Positions 33,080 to 40,663 of a stretch of DNA of 40,663 bases are shown here, piece after piece (positions within the stretch are counted from its first letter, which is position 1; every line of letters starts with the position of its first letter). The position numbers and the translations under genes were made by a program. The notes under the pieces are model-generated. The model was given only the letters and a program-made list of their open reading frames with translations, was not told the origin of the DNA and did not search any database. The DNA is from an uncultured Lachnospiraceae bacterium (GTDB lineage Bacteria; Bacillota; Clostridia; Lachnospirales; Lachnospiraceae): positions 1 to 40,663 of the forward strand of contig CAMEOT010000026.1 in the NCBI GenBank assembly GCA_945929965.1. Direction: 5' to 3'.

Positions 33080-34798
33080 ATGAAGAAACGAAAGATATCC
33101 CTTTCTTTTATCATTACAATACTGGTGGTAGGTCTGGTCACATTGTTTTTGCTATGGTCGACTTTTTACTTTTTTTCTCTTTATGTTGAAAGCATGAAGC
33201 AGGCGGCACAGACAAGCAGTGAGCAGGCAGTGACTCAGGCATCCAACGCCATCTCCAATTACATCGGGGATATGCAGGAGATCATGAGCCTGATCGAACA
33301 GAGGATGACAAGAAACGAAGGAAATACGGATCAGATGCTGGAGACGTTGTGCAATGTCCGGTCGGATCTGGTGGCGGTCTATATCTATGATGAACAGGGG
33401 ACACTTGTGGATTCCCATACGGGAGAGCATACCTTAAAAGAACATTACCTGAAGGATCTGTCATATATTCCACTGGATTCCTATGAGCAGGGGGTGCTCT
33501 ATCTGTCGGACCCCCATGTGGAATCTCTGTTACAGAATTATTATCCCTGGGTGGTATCGGTATTGCAGGAGATCCCGGGAGCAGACGGAGAGAAACTTCG
33601 GGTGGTCATAGATATCCGTTTTTCTAAAATATCGGATTATGTGGACAATGTAGGAATCGGCCAGCACGGGTACTGTTTTATCACGGACAGTAAAGGAGAG
33701 ATCATCTATCATCCCCAACAGCAGCTGTTGTACTCCGGGCTGAAGACGGAAGCCACGGACGGTCTGGATCTGAGCCACAACGGTTCTTTTGAGACAAAGG
33801 AGCTGATCTGCAGCGTCCGGACACTCGATAATTGTGACTGGAAGGTGGTGGGTGTCAGCTACATCAGTGAACTGGTGACAGCCAAAGAGATGGAGCTTGT
33901 GGGAAATATCTGTGTGATGTTAGCCATCATTCTGTTCGCTACCATGGTGATAAGCTTCCTGGTCTCCAGACTGGTGACCAATCCGGCACAGCGTCTGATC
34001 CGGGCGATGGAAGAGTTCGAGAGAGATGCAGCGGGGTATGTCTACCAGCCGGTGGAAGGTACCTCGGAGATCGAGGCACTGTCCCAGTCCTATGAACATA
34101 TGGTAAGAAAGATTCAAAAATTGATGAATCAGGTGCGTCAGGAAGAGATCTCCTTACGAAAAACGGAATTGAAGGCATTGCAGGCACAGATTAATCCTCA
34201 TTTCTTATATAATACGCTGGATGCCATCGGGTGGCTCTGCGAGGAAGAACGATGCCAGGATGCCGTGGAGATGGTCAATGCTCTGGCAAAGCTGTTCCGC
34301 ATCAGCATCAGTAAGGGACACGAACTGATCACCATTGAAAAAGAAGTGGAGCATGCCAGAAGTTATCTGAAGATCCAAAACTTCCGTTATAAGAATCAGT
34401 TCTCCTATGAGTTTTTGGTGGAGGAGGACTGCCTGCAATATTATTGTAATAAGATCACGTTACAGCCCATTATTGAAAATGCCATCTATCATGGGCTGGA
34501 CCGTATGGTGGATGAAGGGCATATTTTGATCCGGATATACAGCGAGAACGATGATGTGATCTTTAGGGTAGAGGATAACGGTGTCGGCATGTCCGAGGAA
34601 CAGTGCCGGTCGATTCTTCACAGGGAGCCGGGAGACAATTCCGGCATCGGTATCAAAAATGTCAACGACAGGATCAAGATCTATTTCGGAAAAGAATACG
34701 GTCTGACCATAGAAAGTGAACTGGATGAAGGCACCACTGTGATCATACGGATGCCGAAGGTGGAAGAGAAAGCAGCGGCAGGATGGGAGAAAGTATGA
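33080..34798 (+). CDS. yesM: YesM/LytS-type sensor histidine kinase
   Basis: Membrane sensor kinase. The first transmembrane segment (about 9-33) is followed by an extracytoplasmic Cache-like sensor region (about 35-268), a second transmembrane segment (about 272-298), a HAMP domain, and the His_kinase motif ALQAQINPHFLYNTLDAIGW with phosphorylated His near residue 374. The HATPase core follows with IIENAIYHGLD (N box) and VEDNGVGMS (G1). The 572 residues are typical. It is sandwiched between its regulator and a binding-protein gene that overlaps its stop by 4 nt, suggesting the kinase reads the state of that binding protein. Confidence 0.93.
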   Translation: MKKRKISLSFIITILVVGLVTLFLLWSTFYFFSLYVESMKQAAQTSSEQAVTQASNAISNYIGDMQEIMSLIEQRMTRNEGNTDQMLETLCNVRSDLVAVYIYDEQGTLVDSHTGEHTLKEHYLKDLSYIPLDSYEQGVLYLSDPHVESLLQNYYPWVVSVLQEIPGADGEKLRVVIDIRFSKISDYVDNVGIGQHGYCFITDSKGEIIYHPQQQLLYSGLKTEATDGLDLSHNGSFETKELICSVRTLDNCDWKVVGVSYISELVTAKEMELVGNICVMLAIILFATMVISFLVSRLVTNPAQRLIRAMEEFERDAAGYVYQPVEGTSEIEALSQSYEHMVRKIQKLMNQVRQEEISLRKTELKALQAQINPHFLYNTLDAIGWLCEEERCQDAVEMVNALAKLFRISISKGHELITIEKEVEHARSYLKIQNFRYKNQFSYEFLVEEDCLQYYCNKITLQPIIENAIYHGLDRMVDEGHILIRIYSENDDVIFRVEDNGVGMSEEQCRSILHREPGDNSGIGIKNVNDRIKIYFGKEYGLTIESELDEGTTVIIRMPKVEEKAAAGWEKV

Positions 34799-35781
34799 GA
34801 AAACGAAAAATCAAAAAAATACTGACCCTGCTTCTTATGGGCATTTTATTGCTCATGAGCATGGGCGGCTGCGGGAAAGACACAGAGACCGGGAAGACCC
34901 AGGTGGCTATGATCGTGAAGTCCACGGAGAGCGCTTTTTGGAAAAGCGTTTTTGCAGGTGCCCGGGCGGCAGCTACGGAATACAATCTGAATGTTACGTT
35001 TGATGGTCCGGCATCGGAAGAGGACTGTGAGACCCAGAATGAGATGGTCCGTCAGGCTATGGAGGACGGGGTGGATGTGATCATTTTTTCTGCCGTGGAT
35101 TACAATGCCAATGCGGAGATCATCGATCAGGCTGCCCAGAGAGGAATTAAGATCGTCGTCATAGACAGTGATGTTAACAGCAGCATGGTAAGCTGCCGTA
35201 TCGGAACGAACAATTTGCAGGCGGGTGTGAAAGCAGCGGAAGCCGCACTGGCTGTGGAGGAGGACGAATTGTATATCGGCATCGTGAATTACGATGTCAA
35301 TTCCGCTAACGGACAGCAGCGGGAGCTGGGATTTCGTCAGACGGTGGAGCAGGACCCCAGAGTAAAGGAGATTACCACCATCAATGTGCTGTCTACCACG
35401 GAGGATGCCAGGGCGGGAGCAAAGGAGATGCTTCTGACGGATCAAAGGATCAACGTGGTGGTGACCTTTAATGAATGGACAAGCCTCGGCGTGGGCTGGG
35501 CAATCCGGGATCTGGACAGGGGAGACCGGACACAGGTAGTGGCATTTGATTCCAACGTGGTCTCCGTGGGAATGTTAGAGACTGGGGAAGTGGATGCGCT
35601 GATCGTGCAGAATCCCTATGCTATGGGATATCTGGGAGTGGAGACGGCAGCGAATCTGTTAGGTGGTCAGACGGGCGGCTCTAGTGTGATAGATACAGCC
35701 ACCACCATCGTGACCAGAGAGAACATGTATGAACGGGAGAGCCAGAAGATATTGTTCTCCTTTGAAGAAGAAGGATATTAG
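34795..35781 (+). CDS. Lipoprotein sugar-binding protein, probable sensor partner
   Basis: Type I periplasmic-binding-protein fold (RbsB/XylF-like, Peripla_BP_4). A signal peptide ends in MGGC (lipid Cys near 26). The core begins TQVAMIVKSTESAFWKSVFAGARAAATEY and continues through VDVIIFSAVDYNANAEIIDQA and VVVTFNEWTSLGVGWAI. I choose ATG 34795, which forms an ATGA overlap with yesM and has GGGAG 5 nt upstream. The gene lacks its own permease and ATPase and is co-expressed with the two-component genes. It therefore resembles the XylFII type of binding protein that signals through a LytS kinase in Clostridium beijerinckii. The ligand is unknown. Confidence 0.85.
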   Translation: MRKRKIKKILTLLLMGILLLMSMGGCGKDTETGKTQVAMIVKSTESAFWKSVFAGARAAATEYNLNVTFDGPASEEDCETQNEMVRQAMEDGVDVIIFSAVDYNANAEIIDQAAQRGIKIVVIDSDVNSSMVSCRIGTNNLQAGVKAAEAALAVEEDELYIGIVNYDVNSANGQQRELGFRQTVEQDPRVKEITTINVLSTTEDARAGAKEMLLTDQRINVVVTFNEWTSLGVGWAIRDLDRGDRTQVVAFDSNVVSVGMLETGEVDALIVQNPYAMGYLGVETAANLLGGQTGGSSVIDTATTIVTRENMYERESQKILFSFEEEGY

Positions 35782-35835
35782 AAAATATTGTAAAAGGGTT
35801 CTTTTAGGTATAAAAATATACGGTAATGTTATGTG

Positions 35836-35855
35836 AAGTGTAAAAAAGTGTACAA
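35836..35855 (+). promoter_or_regulatory. Tandem 10-bp repeats upstream of the mgl promoter
   Basis: AAGTGTAAAA (35836-35845) is followed directly by AAGTGTACAA (35846-35855), nine of ten bases identical and in the same helical phase. They end 4 bp before the -35 box, a place suited to an activator. The YesN-type regulator encoded upstream is the obvious candidate, by inference. Confidence 0.35.
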
Positions 35856-35859
35856 AGCA

Positions 35860-35888
35860 TGAACAAAATATGTACAGAATAGTATAAT
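35860..35888 (+). promoter_or_regulatory. Candidate sigma-A promoter for mglBAC
   Basis: TGAACA (35860-35865), a 17-bp spacer and a perfect TATAAT (35883-35888). A second TATAAT at 35939-35944 lacks a good -35. A 7-bp hairpin (GATGAAA 35958-35964 / TTTCATC 35974-35980) lies just before the mglB ribosome binding site and could stabilise the mRNA 5' end. Confidence 0.5.
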
Positions 35889-36000
35889 TTCTAACCCCAT
35901 TCGTAAAATTTTGCATATCTTTTTTGTACAAGATGCCATATAATTACCTCATCAAGAGATGAAACACATACATTTTCATCAAAACAAGGAGGTATTTCAT

Positions 36001-37095
36001 ATGAAAAAGTTCATGTCACTGCTGTTGGTCGGCATTATGATGCTCAGCCTCGTAGCGTGCGGAAAGAGCGGCGGAGGAAAGGGAGAGTTGAATGTAGGAG
36101 TATTCTATTACACCTACAGTGATACATACATCTCCAGTGTACGTACCGCATTAGACAGCGCTCTTACCGAAGCAGGCATCAAGTTCCAGAACTACGACGG
36201 CAACAGTAACCAGACCACCCAGAACGAGCAGATTGATACCGCTATCGCACAGGGTACCAACCTTCTGATCGTCAACATCGTAACATCCGGTTCCGTAGAC
36301 GCTTCCCAGGCTATCGTTGACAAGGCAAGCGCAGCAGGAATCCCTGTTATCTTCTTCAACCGTGCGGTTGAGTCCGATGAGGATGAAGGTAAGGTATTAG
36401 GCAGCTATGACAAGTGTGCATTCGTTGGAACCGATGCTCCTGAAGCAGGTCATATGCAGGGTAAGCTGGTAGGTCAGTATGTAGTAGATAACTTTGACAC
36501 TATCGACTTAAACGGCGACGGCAAGATCAGCTACGCAATGTTCATGGGTCAGTTAGGTAACGTAGAAGCAATCTACCGTACCCAGTACGGCGTAGAAGAT
36601 GCAGATGCAGTGATCACCGCAGCAGGCAAGCCCGCTCTGGAGTACTTCGATGCATCCAATACCGATAAGTACCAGGTTGACCAGGACGGTAACTGGTCCG
36701 CAACCGCAGCTAACAACTACATGACCACCAACCTGTCTCAGTACAATGAGTCCGCTGGTAACATGATCGAGCTGGTTATCTGCAACAACGACGGTATGGC
36801 TGAAGGCGTTATCTCCGCTCTGAACGACAAGGGCTACAACTTAGGCGATGGCAACTGCACCACCATTCCTGTATTCGGTGTTGATGCAACTGACGCAGCT
36901 AAGCAGCTGATCGCAGATGGCAAGATGACCGGTACCATCAAGCAGGATGCAGAAGGTATGGCAAACGGTATTGCTTACCTGGCTAAGAACATCCAGGGCG
37001 GTAAGGAACTGATGGCAGATACCGACAGCTTCAACATCTCTGAGAAGGTTAGCAACAAGATCTACATCCCTTACGCTACTTACACCGGAGAATGA
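36001..37095 (+). CDS. mglB: Galactose/glucose-type ABC transporter substrate-binding lipoprotein
   Basis: Binds sugar outside the cell and delivers it to MglA-MglC. A signal peptide with lipobox LVAC (Cys near 20) leads into a type I binding-protein fold. A calcium-loop motif DLNGDGKI (about 169-176) matches the Ca-binding loop of Escherichia coli MglB, and NNDGMAEGVISAL and PVFGVDATDAAKQLIADGKMTGTIKQDA also match its sugar-binding regions. The ATG at 36001 has AAGGAGGT 7 nt upstream; the in-frame ATG at 35959 has no site. Codon use is strongly biased (AAC, GGT, TAC, ATC), indicating very high expression. Confidence 0.93.
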   Translation: MKKFMSLLLVGIMMLSLVACGKSGGGKGELNVGVFYYTYSDTYISSVRTALDSALTEAGIKFQNYDGNSNQTTQNEQIDTAIAQGTNLLIVNIVTSGSVDASQAIVDKASAAGIPVIFFNRAVESDEDEGKVLGSYDKCAFVGTDAPEAGHMQGKLVGQYVVDNFDTIDLNGDGKISYAMFMGQLGNVEAIYRTQYGVEDADAVITAAGKPALEYFDASNTDKYQVDQDGNWSATAANNYMTTNLSQYNESAGNMIELVICNNDGMAEGVISALNDKGYNLGDGNCTTIPVFGVDATDAAKQLIADGKMTGTIKQDAEGMANGIAYLAKNIQGGKELMADTDSFNISEKVSNKIYIPYATYTGE

Positions 37096-37120
37096 TCTGA
37101 ATAACAAGTAAATAAAAGAA

Positions 37121-37147
37121 GCGGCTGCTGCATCAGGCAGCGGCCGC
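37121..37147 (+). terminator. Intercistronic stem-loop between mglB and mglA
   Basis: GCGGCTGCTGC (37121-37131) pairs with GCAGCGGCCGC (37137-37147), one G-T wobble, around an ATCAG loop, followed by TCTTTAT. This is a strong stem with a short T-rich tail. Such elements after the binding-protein gene of sugar ABC operons act as partial terminators or RNA stabilisers that raise mglB over mglA-mglC. Confidence 0.7.
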
Positions 37148-37170
37148 TCTTTATGTATAGGAGGATGCGT

Positions 37171-38670
37171 ATGGGACAGGAAGTATTGCTTCAGATGACA
37201 GACATATGCAAGGAATTCCCCGGCGTAAAGGCACTGGATCATGTATCCCTTACCGTAAAAAAAGGAACGGTACACGCGCTCATGGGAGAGAACGGCGCCG
37301 GTAAATCCACCTTAATGAAGTGTCTGTTCGGCATTTACAGTAAAGATGCAGGCAAAATCGAACTGGAAGGCAAGGAAGTTAATTTCAAAAATTCCAGAGA
37401 AGCACTGAACAACGGAGTGGCCATGGTTCATCAGGAACTGAACCAGGCACTGAAGAGAAACGTCATGGATAATATCTGGCTGGGCCGTTATCCCATGACA
37501 GCAGGTATCATGGTCAACGAGCATAAAATGCTGGAAGACACCAACAACATTTTTGAAGAACTGGGGATTGCTGTAGATCCCAAGAGAATCATGAGTACGA
37601 TGCCGGTATCTCAGCGACAGATGGTTGAGATCGCCAAAGCGGTATCTTACAACAGCAAAATCATTGTATTCGACGAACCTACTTCATCCCTGACGGAAGA
37701 AGAAGTGGAGCATCTGTTCAAGATCATCAATATGCTTCGAGACAGAGGATGCGGTATTATTTATATTTCTCATAAGATGGCAGAGATTCTGAAGATTGCA
37801 GATGAGGTAACTGTCATGCGTGACGGTACCTGGATCGCAACAGAACCTGCCAAAGATCTGACCACAGACAAGATCATCAAACTCATGGTAGGTCGTGAAC
37901 TGACCAACCAGTTCCCTCCGAAGACCAATAAGCCCGGGGAAGTAGCACTGGAGGTAGAACACTTAAGTGCGAGATACTCCTTATTAGAGGATGTATCCTT
38001 CCAGGCAAGAAAAGGCGAGATCGTGGGACTGGCAGGGCTGGATGGCAGCGGCAGAACAGAGACGTTAGAGAATATCTTCGGCGTAGCCACCAGAAAAGAC
38101 GGTGTGATCAAATTAGATGGCAAAGAGGTCAGAAACCGCAATGCCAGAGAATCTATTAAAAACGGTTTTGCACTTCTGACGGAGGAGCGTCGTGCCACCG
38201 GTATCTTCGGAATCCTGAATATCCGGGAGAACACGGTAATCTCCAGTCTGAAGAAACATAAAAAAGCAGGATTTTATCTGAGTGATAAATCCATGGAGAA
38301 GGACACCGCATGGGCTATTGATGCCATGCATATCAAGACGCCTTCCCAGAAGACGAAGATCCGGTCACTGTCCGGTGGTAACCAGCAGAAGGTTATCCTT
38401 GGCAGATGGCTTCTCACAGAGCCGGAGGTGCTGATGCTGGATGAGCCTACCAGAGGTATCGATGTAGGTGCAAAATACGAGATCTACCAGCTGATCATCG
38501 ATCTGGCGAACAAGGGCAAAGTTGTCCTGATGGTATCTTCGGAGATGCCGGAACTGCTGGGTGTATGTGACAGAATTCTTGTCATGAGCGGCGGTAAGCT
38601 GGCAGGAGAAGTAGATGCCAAAAATACGACACAGGAAGAGATCATGTCTCTTGCTGCAAAATATGTATAG
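37171..38670 (+). CDS. mglA: Galactose/methyl galactoside ABC transporter ATP-binding protein
   Basis: Cytoplasmic ATPase with two fused ABC domains. The first has Walker [14 protein letters not shown], signature [13 protein letters not shown] and Walker [12 protein letters not shown]. The second has a weak Walker A ([14 protein letters not shown]), signature [14 protein letters not shown] and Walker [17 protein letters not shown]. This asymmetry is normal for the MglA/RbsA family. AGGAGG (37159-37164) puts the start at ATG 37171, giving 499 residues, not at the ATGs 37153 or 37165. It directly precedes mglC. Confidence 0.95.
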   Translation: MGQEVLLQMTDICKEFPGVKALDHVSLTVKKGTVHALMGENGAGKSTLMKCLFGIYSKDAGKIELEGKEVNFKNSREALNNGVAMVHQELNQALKRNVMDNIWLGRYPMTAGIMVNEHKMLEDTNNIFEELGIAVDPKRIMSTMPVSQRQMVEIAKAVSYNSKIIVFDEPTSSLTEEEVEHLFKIINMLRDRGCGIIYISHKMAEILKIADEVTVMRDGTWIATEPAKDLTTDKIIKLMVGRELTNQFPPKTNKPGEVALEVEHLSARYSLLEDVSFQARKGEIVGLAGLDGSGRTETLENIFGVATRKDGVIKLDGKEVRNRNARESIKNGFALLTEERRATGIFGILNIRENTVISSLKKHKKAGFYLSDKSMEKDTAWAIDAMHIKTPSQKTKIRSLSGGNQQKVILGRWLLTEPEVLMLDEPTRGIDVGAKYEIYQLIIDLANKGKVVLMVSSEMPELLGVCDRILVMSGGKLAGEVDAKNTTQEEIMSLAAKYV

Positions 38671-38682
38671 GAGGATATGCGT

Positions 38683-39786
38683 ATGAATCCCGGCAAAGCA
38701 ATTCAGAATAAAATTAACGGCGTAAAGCAAAATTTTGCAGACTACAAGAAGCTGGACAGCAGAGACAAGAAGACCTACTGGAAAGAATTTTTCCTTAACA
38801 ATGCCTTATACATCCTGCTGATCGTAGCAATCATTTACACTTACATCCAGAACTCCAATTTCCTGTCAGCGGCTTCCATTGTCAACATTATCAGCCTGTC
38901 CGCAGCGAACCTTCCCATTGCCTGTGGTATCGCAGGATGTATCGTATTGACCGGTACCGACCTGTCTGCAGGACGTGTGGTAGGACTGACCGCATGTATC
39001 ACGGCATCCCTGATGCAGTCCGTGTCTTATGCTACCAAGATGTTCCCGAATCTTCCGGTACTCCCTATCCCTCTGGTAATCCTGATCGTACTGTTAGTCG
39101 GCGGTATCGTAGGATGGGTCAATGGTTTCTTCGTAGCGAAGTTCCAGCTGCATCCCTTCATCGTAACGCTGGCTACGCAGTTGATCGTATATGGCTTACT
39201 GTTAATGTACATCATGATCAACGGCAATAACGGACAGCCTCTGTCCGGTCTCGACCAGCACTTCAACGATGTGGTAAAAGGAAGCGTGATCTCCTTCAAT
39301 GCCGGCGGTGCGAGAATTGCCATTCCCAACTATGTATGGCTGGCAGCCTTGATCGTTATCATCATGTGGTTCATCTGGAACAAGACCACCTTCGGTAAGA
39401 ACATGTTCGCAGTAGGTTCCAATCCCGAGGCAGCAAAAGTATCCGGTGTTAACGTAATGAGAACCACCATTTTAGTTCATACACTGGCAGGTGCCATGTA
39501 CGGTCTGACCGGTTTCATCGAGTCCTCCCGTATTGGCTCCAACACAGCAAATACCGGATTGAACTACGAGTGTGATGCTATTGCAGCCTGTGTTATCGGC
39601 GGTGTCTCCTTTGTAGGTGGTACCGGTAAGATCAGCGGTGTCGTACTTGGTGTATTCCTCTTAAGAATCATCTTCGTAGCACTGAACTTCCTGTCCATCA
39701 ACATGAACATGCAGTACGTGATCAAGGGTCTCATCATTCTGGTTGCCTGTGCAATCGATATGAGAAAGTACCTCGTAAGAAAGTAA
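38683..39786 (+). CDS. mglC: Galactose/methyl galactoside ABC transporter permease
   Basis: Polytopic membrane permease of the BPD_transp_2 (RbsC/MglC) family with about nine or ten transmembrane segments. The family motif GCIVLTGTDLSAGRVVGLTA is near residue 85. GSNPEAAKVSGVNV, the cytoplasmic loop that contacts the ATPase, and the conserved AIAACVIGGVSFVGGTGKISG stretch are also present. AGGAGG (38669-38674) overlaps the mglA stop codon and favours ATG 38683 (367 residues) over ATG 38677. Last gene of the mgl operon. Confidence 0.94.
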   Translation: MNPGKAIQNKINGVKQNFADYKKLDSRDKKTYWKEFFLNNALYILLIVAIIYTYIQNSNFLSAASIVNIISLSAANLPIACGIAGCIVLTGTDLSAGRVVGLTACITASLMQSVSYATKMFPNLPVLPIPLVILIVLLVGGIVGWVNGFFVAKFQLHPFIVTLATQLIVYGLLLMYIMINGNNGQPLSGLDQHFNDVVKGSVISFNAGGARIAIPNYVWLAALIVIIMWFIWNKTTFGKNMFAVGSNPEAAKVSGVNVMRTTILVHTLAGAMYGLTGFIESSRIGSNTANTGLNYECDAIAACVIGGVSFVGGTGKISGVVLGVFLLRIIFVALNFLSINMNMQYVIKGLIILVACAIDMRKYLVRK

Positions 39787-39811
39787 GAAAGTAATGACAT
39801 AAGACTCACCC

Positions 39812-39856
39812 ATAGAAAACATCCGTGACTGCTTGCAGGTAAAGGATGTTTTCTAT
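39812..39856 (+). terminator. Terminator after mglC
   Basis: ATAGAAAACATCC (39812-39824) pairs perfectly with GGATGTTTTCTAT (39844-39856). The interior contains a small CTG-CTTG-CAG stem, again a CUUG loop. The 3' arm supplies the T run (TTTTCTATATATT). It starts 25 nt after the mglC stop. Confidence 0.75.
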
Positions 39857-39875
39857 ATATTGACATGGAAAGAGA

Positions 39876-39901
39876 CCAGAGTCAAAAAAGTCTGACCCCG
39901 C
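39876..39901 (+). repeat. Short relative of the CUUG-hairpin elements
   Basis: CCAGAGTCAAAA (39876-39887) matches the 5' edge of the element at 31304 (CCAGGGTCAAAA), and TGACCCCGC (39893-39901) matches its 3' edge (TGACCCGCC). The internal 35 or so bases of the hairpin are absent. This looks like an internally deleted copy. Confidence 0.35.
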
Positions 39902-39946
39902 AACATTATAGAAATTTCTTATGACAGATTAGAAAAAGGAAAAACT

Positions 39947-40609
39947 ATGAATCAGGAACAAGTGACAACAGAGAATACAGAAGAAAAGGCAGCAGAAGTC
40001 ACCGCATCGTCAGAAATAACGGGACAGACGCAGGAGGCGGTCCGCCCGAAGGGAAAATGGTTCGGCCGCGGTATCTATGGAAGTAAGGATGTCCCTATTC
40101 GTATTTTGGACGGACTGATCGCTGCCATGATTGTGGTGATCGTGGGACTGATCGTTTTCTTTGCTGTGCGTGGCGGATTTAATATTATCTATGATACGGA
40201 TGGCGGAAGTGAAGTGGCGGCCCAGAAGGTGCGCTATGGGGAATTTCTCACCGAGCCCGAGACTCCCTACAAGCCGGGGTATACCTTTGATGGCTGGTAT
40301 ACGGAAAAAGAAGGAGAGACGGTGCTGTGGTATTTTCAGTCAGAGAAAGTCACCGGCGATATGACTCTGAAAGCGCACTGGGTTCCCGCACAGATTACCG
40401 TGAAATTCGACTATGATGGTGGCACAGATGCCGACGGCTCTGATATGGAATCCAAACAGGTGACCTTCGGAGAGAACTACGGCGAACTTCCCACTCCGGT
40501 AAAAGAGGGCAGTACCTTCGCCGGCTGGGAGTACAGTGGTCAGATCATCACCGCAGACACCGTTGTCCAAATGACCGGAGAACATGTATTGACCGCAATA
40601 TGGAATTGA
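39947..40609 (+). CDS. Membrane protein with two InlB B-repeats
   Basis: A Glu/Thr-rich cytoplasmic N-terminus (residues 1-52) is followed by one transmembrane helix (about 53-74, ILDGLIAAMIVVIVGLIVFFAV). Two Listeria-Bacteroides (InlB B / Flg_new) repeats follow at about 78-147 (IIYDTDGGSEV...GYTFDGWYTEKEG...LKAHW) and 150-220 (VKFDYDGGTDA...GSTFAGWEY...LTAIW). Such repeats form small beta-grasp modules on the cell surface. With only 220 residues and no adhesion or anchoring domain, its role is unclear. GAAAAAGG lies upstream of the ATG. It probably stands alone after the mgl terminator. Confidence 0.8.
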   Translation: MNQEQVTTENTEEKAAEVTASSEITGQTQEAVRPKGKWFGRGIYGSKDVPIRILDGLIAAMIVVIVGLIVFFAVRGGFNIIYDTDGGSEVAAQKVRYGEFLTEPETPYKPGYTFDGWYTEKEGETVLWYFQSEKVTGDMTLKAHWVPAQITVKFDYDGGTDADGSDMESKQVTFGENYGELPTPVKEGSTFAGWEYSGQIITADTVVQMTGEHVLTAIWN

Positions 40610-40645
40610 CTTGAAAGTTAATTAAGAAATGCTATCAAATCCCCG

Positions 40646-40663
40646 TAGCCCGCATTGGGGCTA
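40646..40663 (+). terminator. Hairpin at the window edge
   Basis: TAGCCC (40646-40651) and GGGCTA (40658-40663) form a 6-bp stem that reaches the last base of the window. It may be the start of a terminator for the InlB-repeat gene, but the tail cannot be seen. Confidence 0.3.

Overview
The window looks like chromosome from a spore-forming, low-to-mid GC Firmicute, most likely a Lachnospiraceae (Clostridia) member. The evidence is a complete spoIIIAA-AH operon, spoIVB, NAD kinase placed between tlyA and argR, clostridial sugar ABC and fructose-PTS operons, and strong AGGAGG ribosome binding sites. Genus cannot be fixed from the sequence alone. I see no phage, CRISPR, transposase, rRNA or tRNA genes; almost all of the window is coding.

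Layout. (1) 1-259: non-coding, with a 176-bp element bounded by perfect 15-bp inverted repeats that holds a terminator-like hairpin. (2) 260-3069, minus strand: trkA-trkH potassium uptake. (3) 3277-8283: spoIIIAA-AH, with a plausible sigma-E promoter in the divergent region. (4) 8489-12606: deoB, prfC (RF3) and a transglutaminase-like lipoprotein, preceded by a structured leader. (5) 12657-21776: one long housekeeping operon, asp23-nusB-xseA-xseB-ispA-dxs-tlyA-nadK-argR-recN, ending in a clear terminator. (6) 21961-27612: fruK-fruA-ptsH-ptsI-fruR, a fructose PTS operon that also carries HPr and Enzyme I. (7) 27724-29076: spoIVB. (8) 29169-31292: a UvrD/PcrA-type helicase. (9) 31517-35781: YesN/YesM-type two-component system plus a lipoprotein sugar-binding protein. 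(10) 36001-39786: mglB-mglA-mglC galactose/glucose-type ABC importer. (11) 39947-40609: a membrane protein with InlB B-repeats.

How it fits together. Regions 3, 5 and 7 keep the Bacillus/Clostridium order spoIIIA ... asp23-nusB-xse-ispA-dxs-tlyA-argR-recN-spoIVB. Here it is interrupted by deoB-prfC (where accBC sits in Bacillus) and by the fructose/PTS operon between recN and spoIVB, and spo0A does not follow spoIVB. Regions 9 and 10 probably form a sugar-sensing and uptake unit: an anchored binding protein and histidine kinase sense sugar outside the cell, and the AraC-type regulator switches on mglBAC.

Most unusual observations. First, a set of intergenic elements: two 61-nt hairpins (8326-8386 and 31307-31367) differ in sequence but share helix layout and a CUUG apical loop at the same position, with a shorter relative at 39876-39901. 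Second, an HPr whose regulatory Ser46 is replaced by Arg. Third, a three-copy candidate FruR operator upstream of fruK. Fourth, a three-copy 15-bp tandem repeat just before fruA. Fifth, a shortened SpoIIIAF followed by a coupled, very basic 24-codon ORF.
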